Shown: in pieces, positions 63,927 through 64,000 of the stretch
Layout of the letters: every line of letters starts with the position of its first letter
Position numbering within the stretch: position 1 is the first letter of the stretch
Notes under the pieces: model-generated
Database searches by the model: none
The model's input: the letters and a program-made list of their open reading frames with translations, nothing else
Told to the model about the DNA's origin: nothing
Position numbers and translations under genes: made by a program
NCBI GenBank assembly: GCA_017404985.1
Contig: JAFRBK010000052.1
Coordinates: 62,001-126,000 of the forward strand
Source: Clostridia bacterium
GTDB lineage: Bacteria > Bacillota > Clostridia > Christensenellales > Aristaeellaceae
Direction of reading: 5' to 3'
DNA: 64,000 nucleotides

Positions 63927-63954
63927 TTACCATTTCAGACGGAGGTGTTTGCCT

Positions 63955-64000
63955 GTGCGGCACACAGTGTTTACAGGGGCCGGAACTGCCATCATCACCC
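63955..64000 (+). CDS. dapA: 4-hydroxy-tetrahydrodipicolinate synthase, first codons only
   Basis: GTG start with GGAGG 9 bases upstream; the visible codons read MRHTVFTGAGTAIIT, the typical DapA opening (xxxFxGxGxAxxTPF). The gene continues beyond the window. It would make the first committed intermediate of lysine and diaminopimelate. Confidence 0.75.
   Translation, partial: MRHTVFTGAGTAIIT

Noticed and set aside
63809-63954. Lysine riboswitch upstream of dapA
   Set aside because: The stretch is shorter than an L-box and lacks its conserved junction sequences.

Overview
The window is a gene-dense, GC-rich stretch of a Bacillota (Firmicutes) chromosome, most likely class Clostridia. The evidence is a PolC-type replicative polymerase, strong AGGAGG ribosome binding sites, frequent GTG and TTG starts, FloA/NfeD, DegV, a tryptophan T-box, a CsoR copper switch, MrfAB and a FeoAB fusion. 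Secreted binding proteins here have long hydrophobic signal peptides but no lipobox cysteine. That, with the overall gene content, fits gut or rumen Christensenellales-like Clostridia, but the placement is inference. I see no phage, insertion sequence, CRISPR array, rRNA or tRNA; it looks like core chromosome.

Layout. 1-6.1 kb (+): end of polC, a DivIC-like protein, a Ppx/GppA phosphatase, a two-gene minimal SUF pair (SmsC, SmsB) and a VanX-like D,D-dipeptidase. 6.2-12.3 kb: a c-di-GMP island, with an SBP-GGDEF-EAL protein (-) divergent from a pseudo-histidine-kinase/HD-GYP pair (+). 12.3-17.1 kb (-): DegV, an NfeD-FloA operon and a MATE pump. 17.4-18.8 kb (+): a CHEV-type GH4 enzyme. 18.9-21.5 kb (-): FeoAB and its Cys-rich partner. 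21.7-23.3 kb (+): an esterase. 23.3-32.2 kb (-): Lgt-like protein, phosphodiester glycosidase, MutS-like ATPase, Tex, and a TetM/EF-G-like GTPase fused to a Rae1/YacP-like nuclease. 32.4-37.0 kb (-): STAS protein, ketopantoate-reductase-like enzyme, MetINQ with a structured leader, and a small unknown protein. 37.1-38.4 kb (+): split ThrE exporter. 38.4-43.7 kb (-): YdcF-like protein, second MATE pump, and csoR-copA with a fused copZ. 43.9-51.3 kb (+): Na/Pi symporter, mrfAB, TPR protein, signal peptidase I. 51.4-60.7 kb (+): zinc-ribbon protein, complete F-type ATP synthase operon, M18 aminopeptidase. 60.7-63.8 kb (+): T-box(Trp) and a TrpXYZ-type ABC transporter. 63.95 kb: the first codons of dapA.

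The strongest oddities are: (1) a ribosomal GTPase carrying a Rae1-like A-site nuclease domain, translationally coupled to Tex; (2) a MetQ binding protein whose two halves are in swapped order (circular permutation), preceded by a leader with a small SD-led ORF inside a 9-bp closing helix; (3) a CopA ATPase whose C-terminal CopZ domain keeps its own Shine-Dalgarno and ATG, so fused and free forms may both be made; (4) a c-di-GMP island with two intact phosphodiesterases, one degenerate GGDEF domain and a kinase lacking its phospho-acceptor histidine; (5) an ATP synthase with a two-carboxylate c subunit and an epsilon subunit lacking its C-terminal domain.
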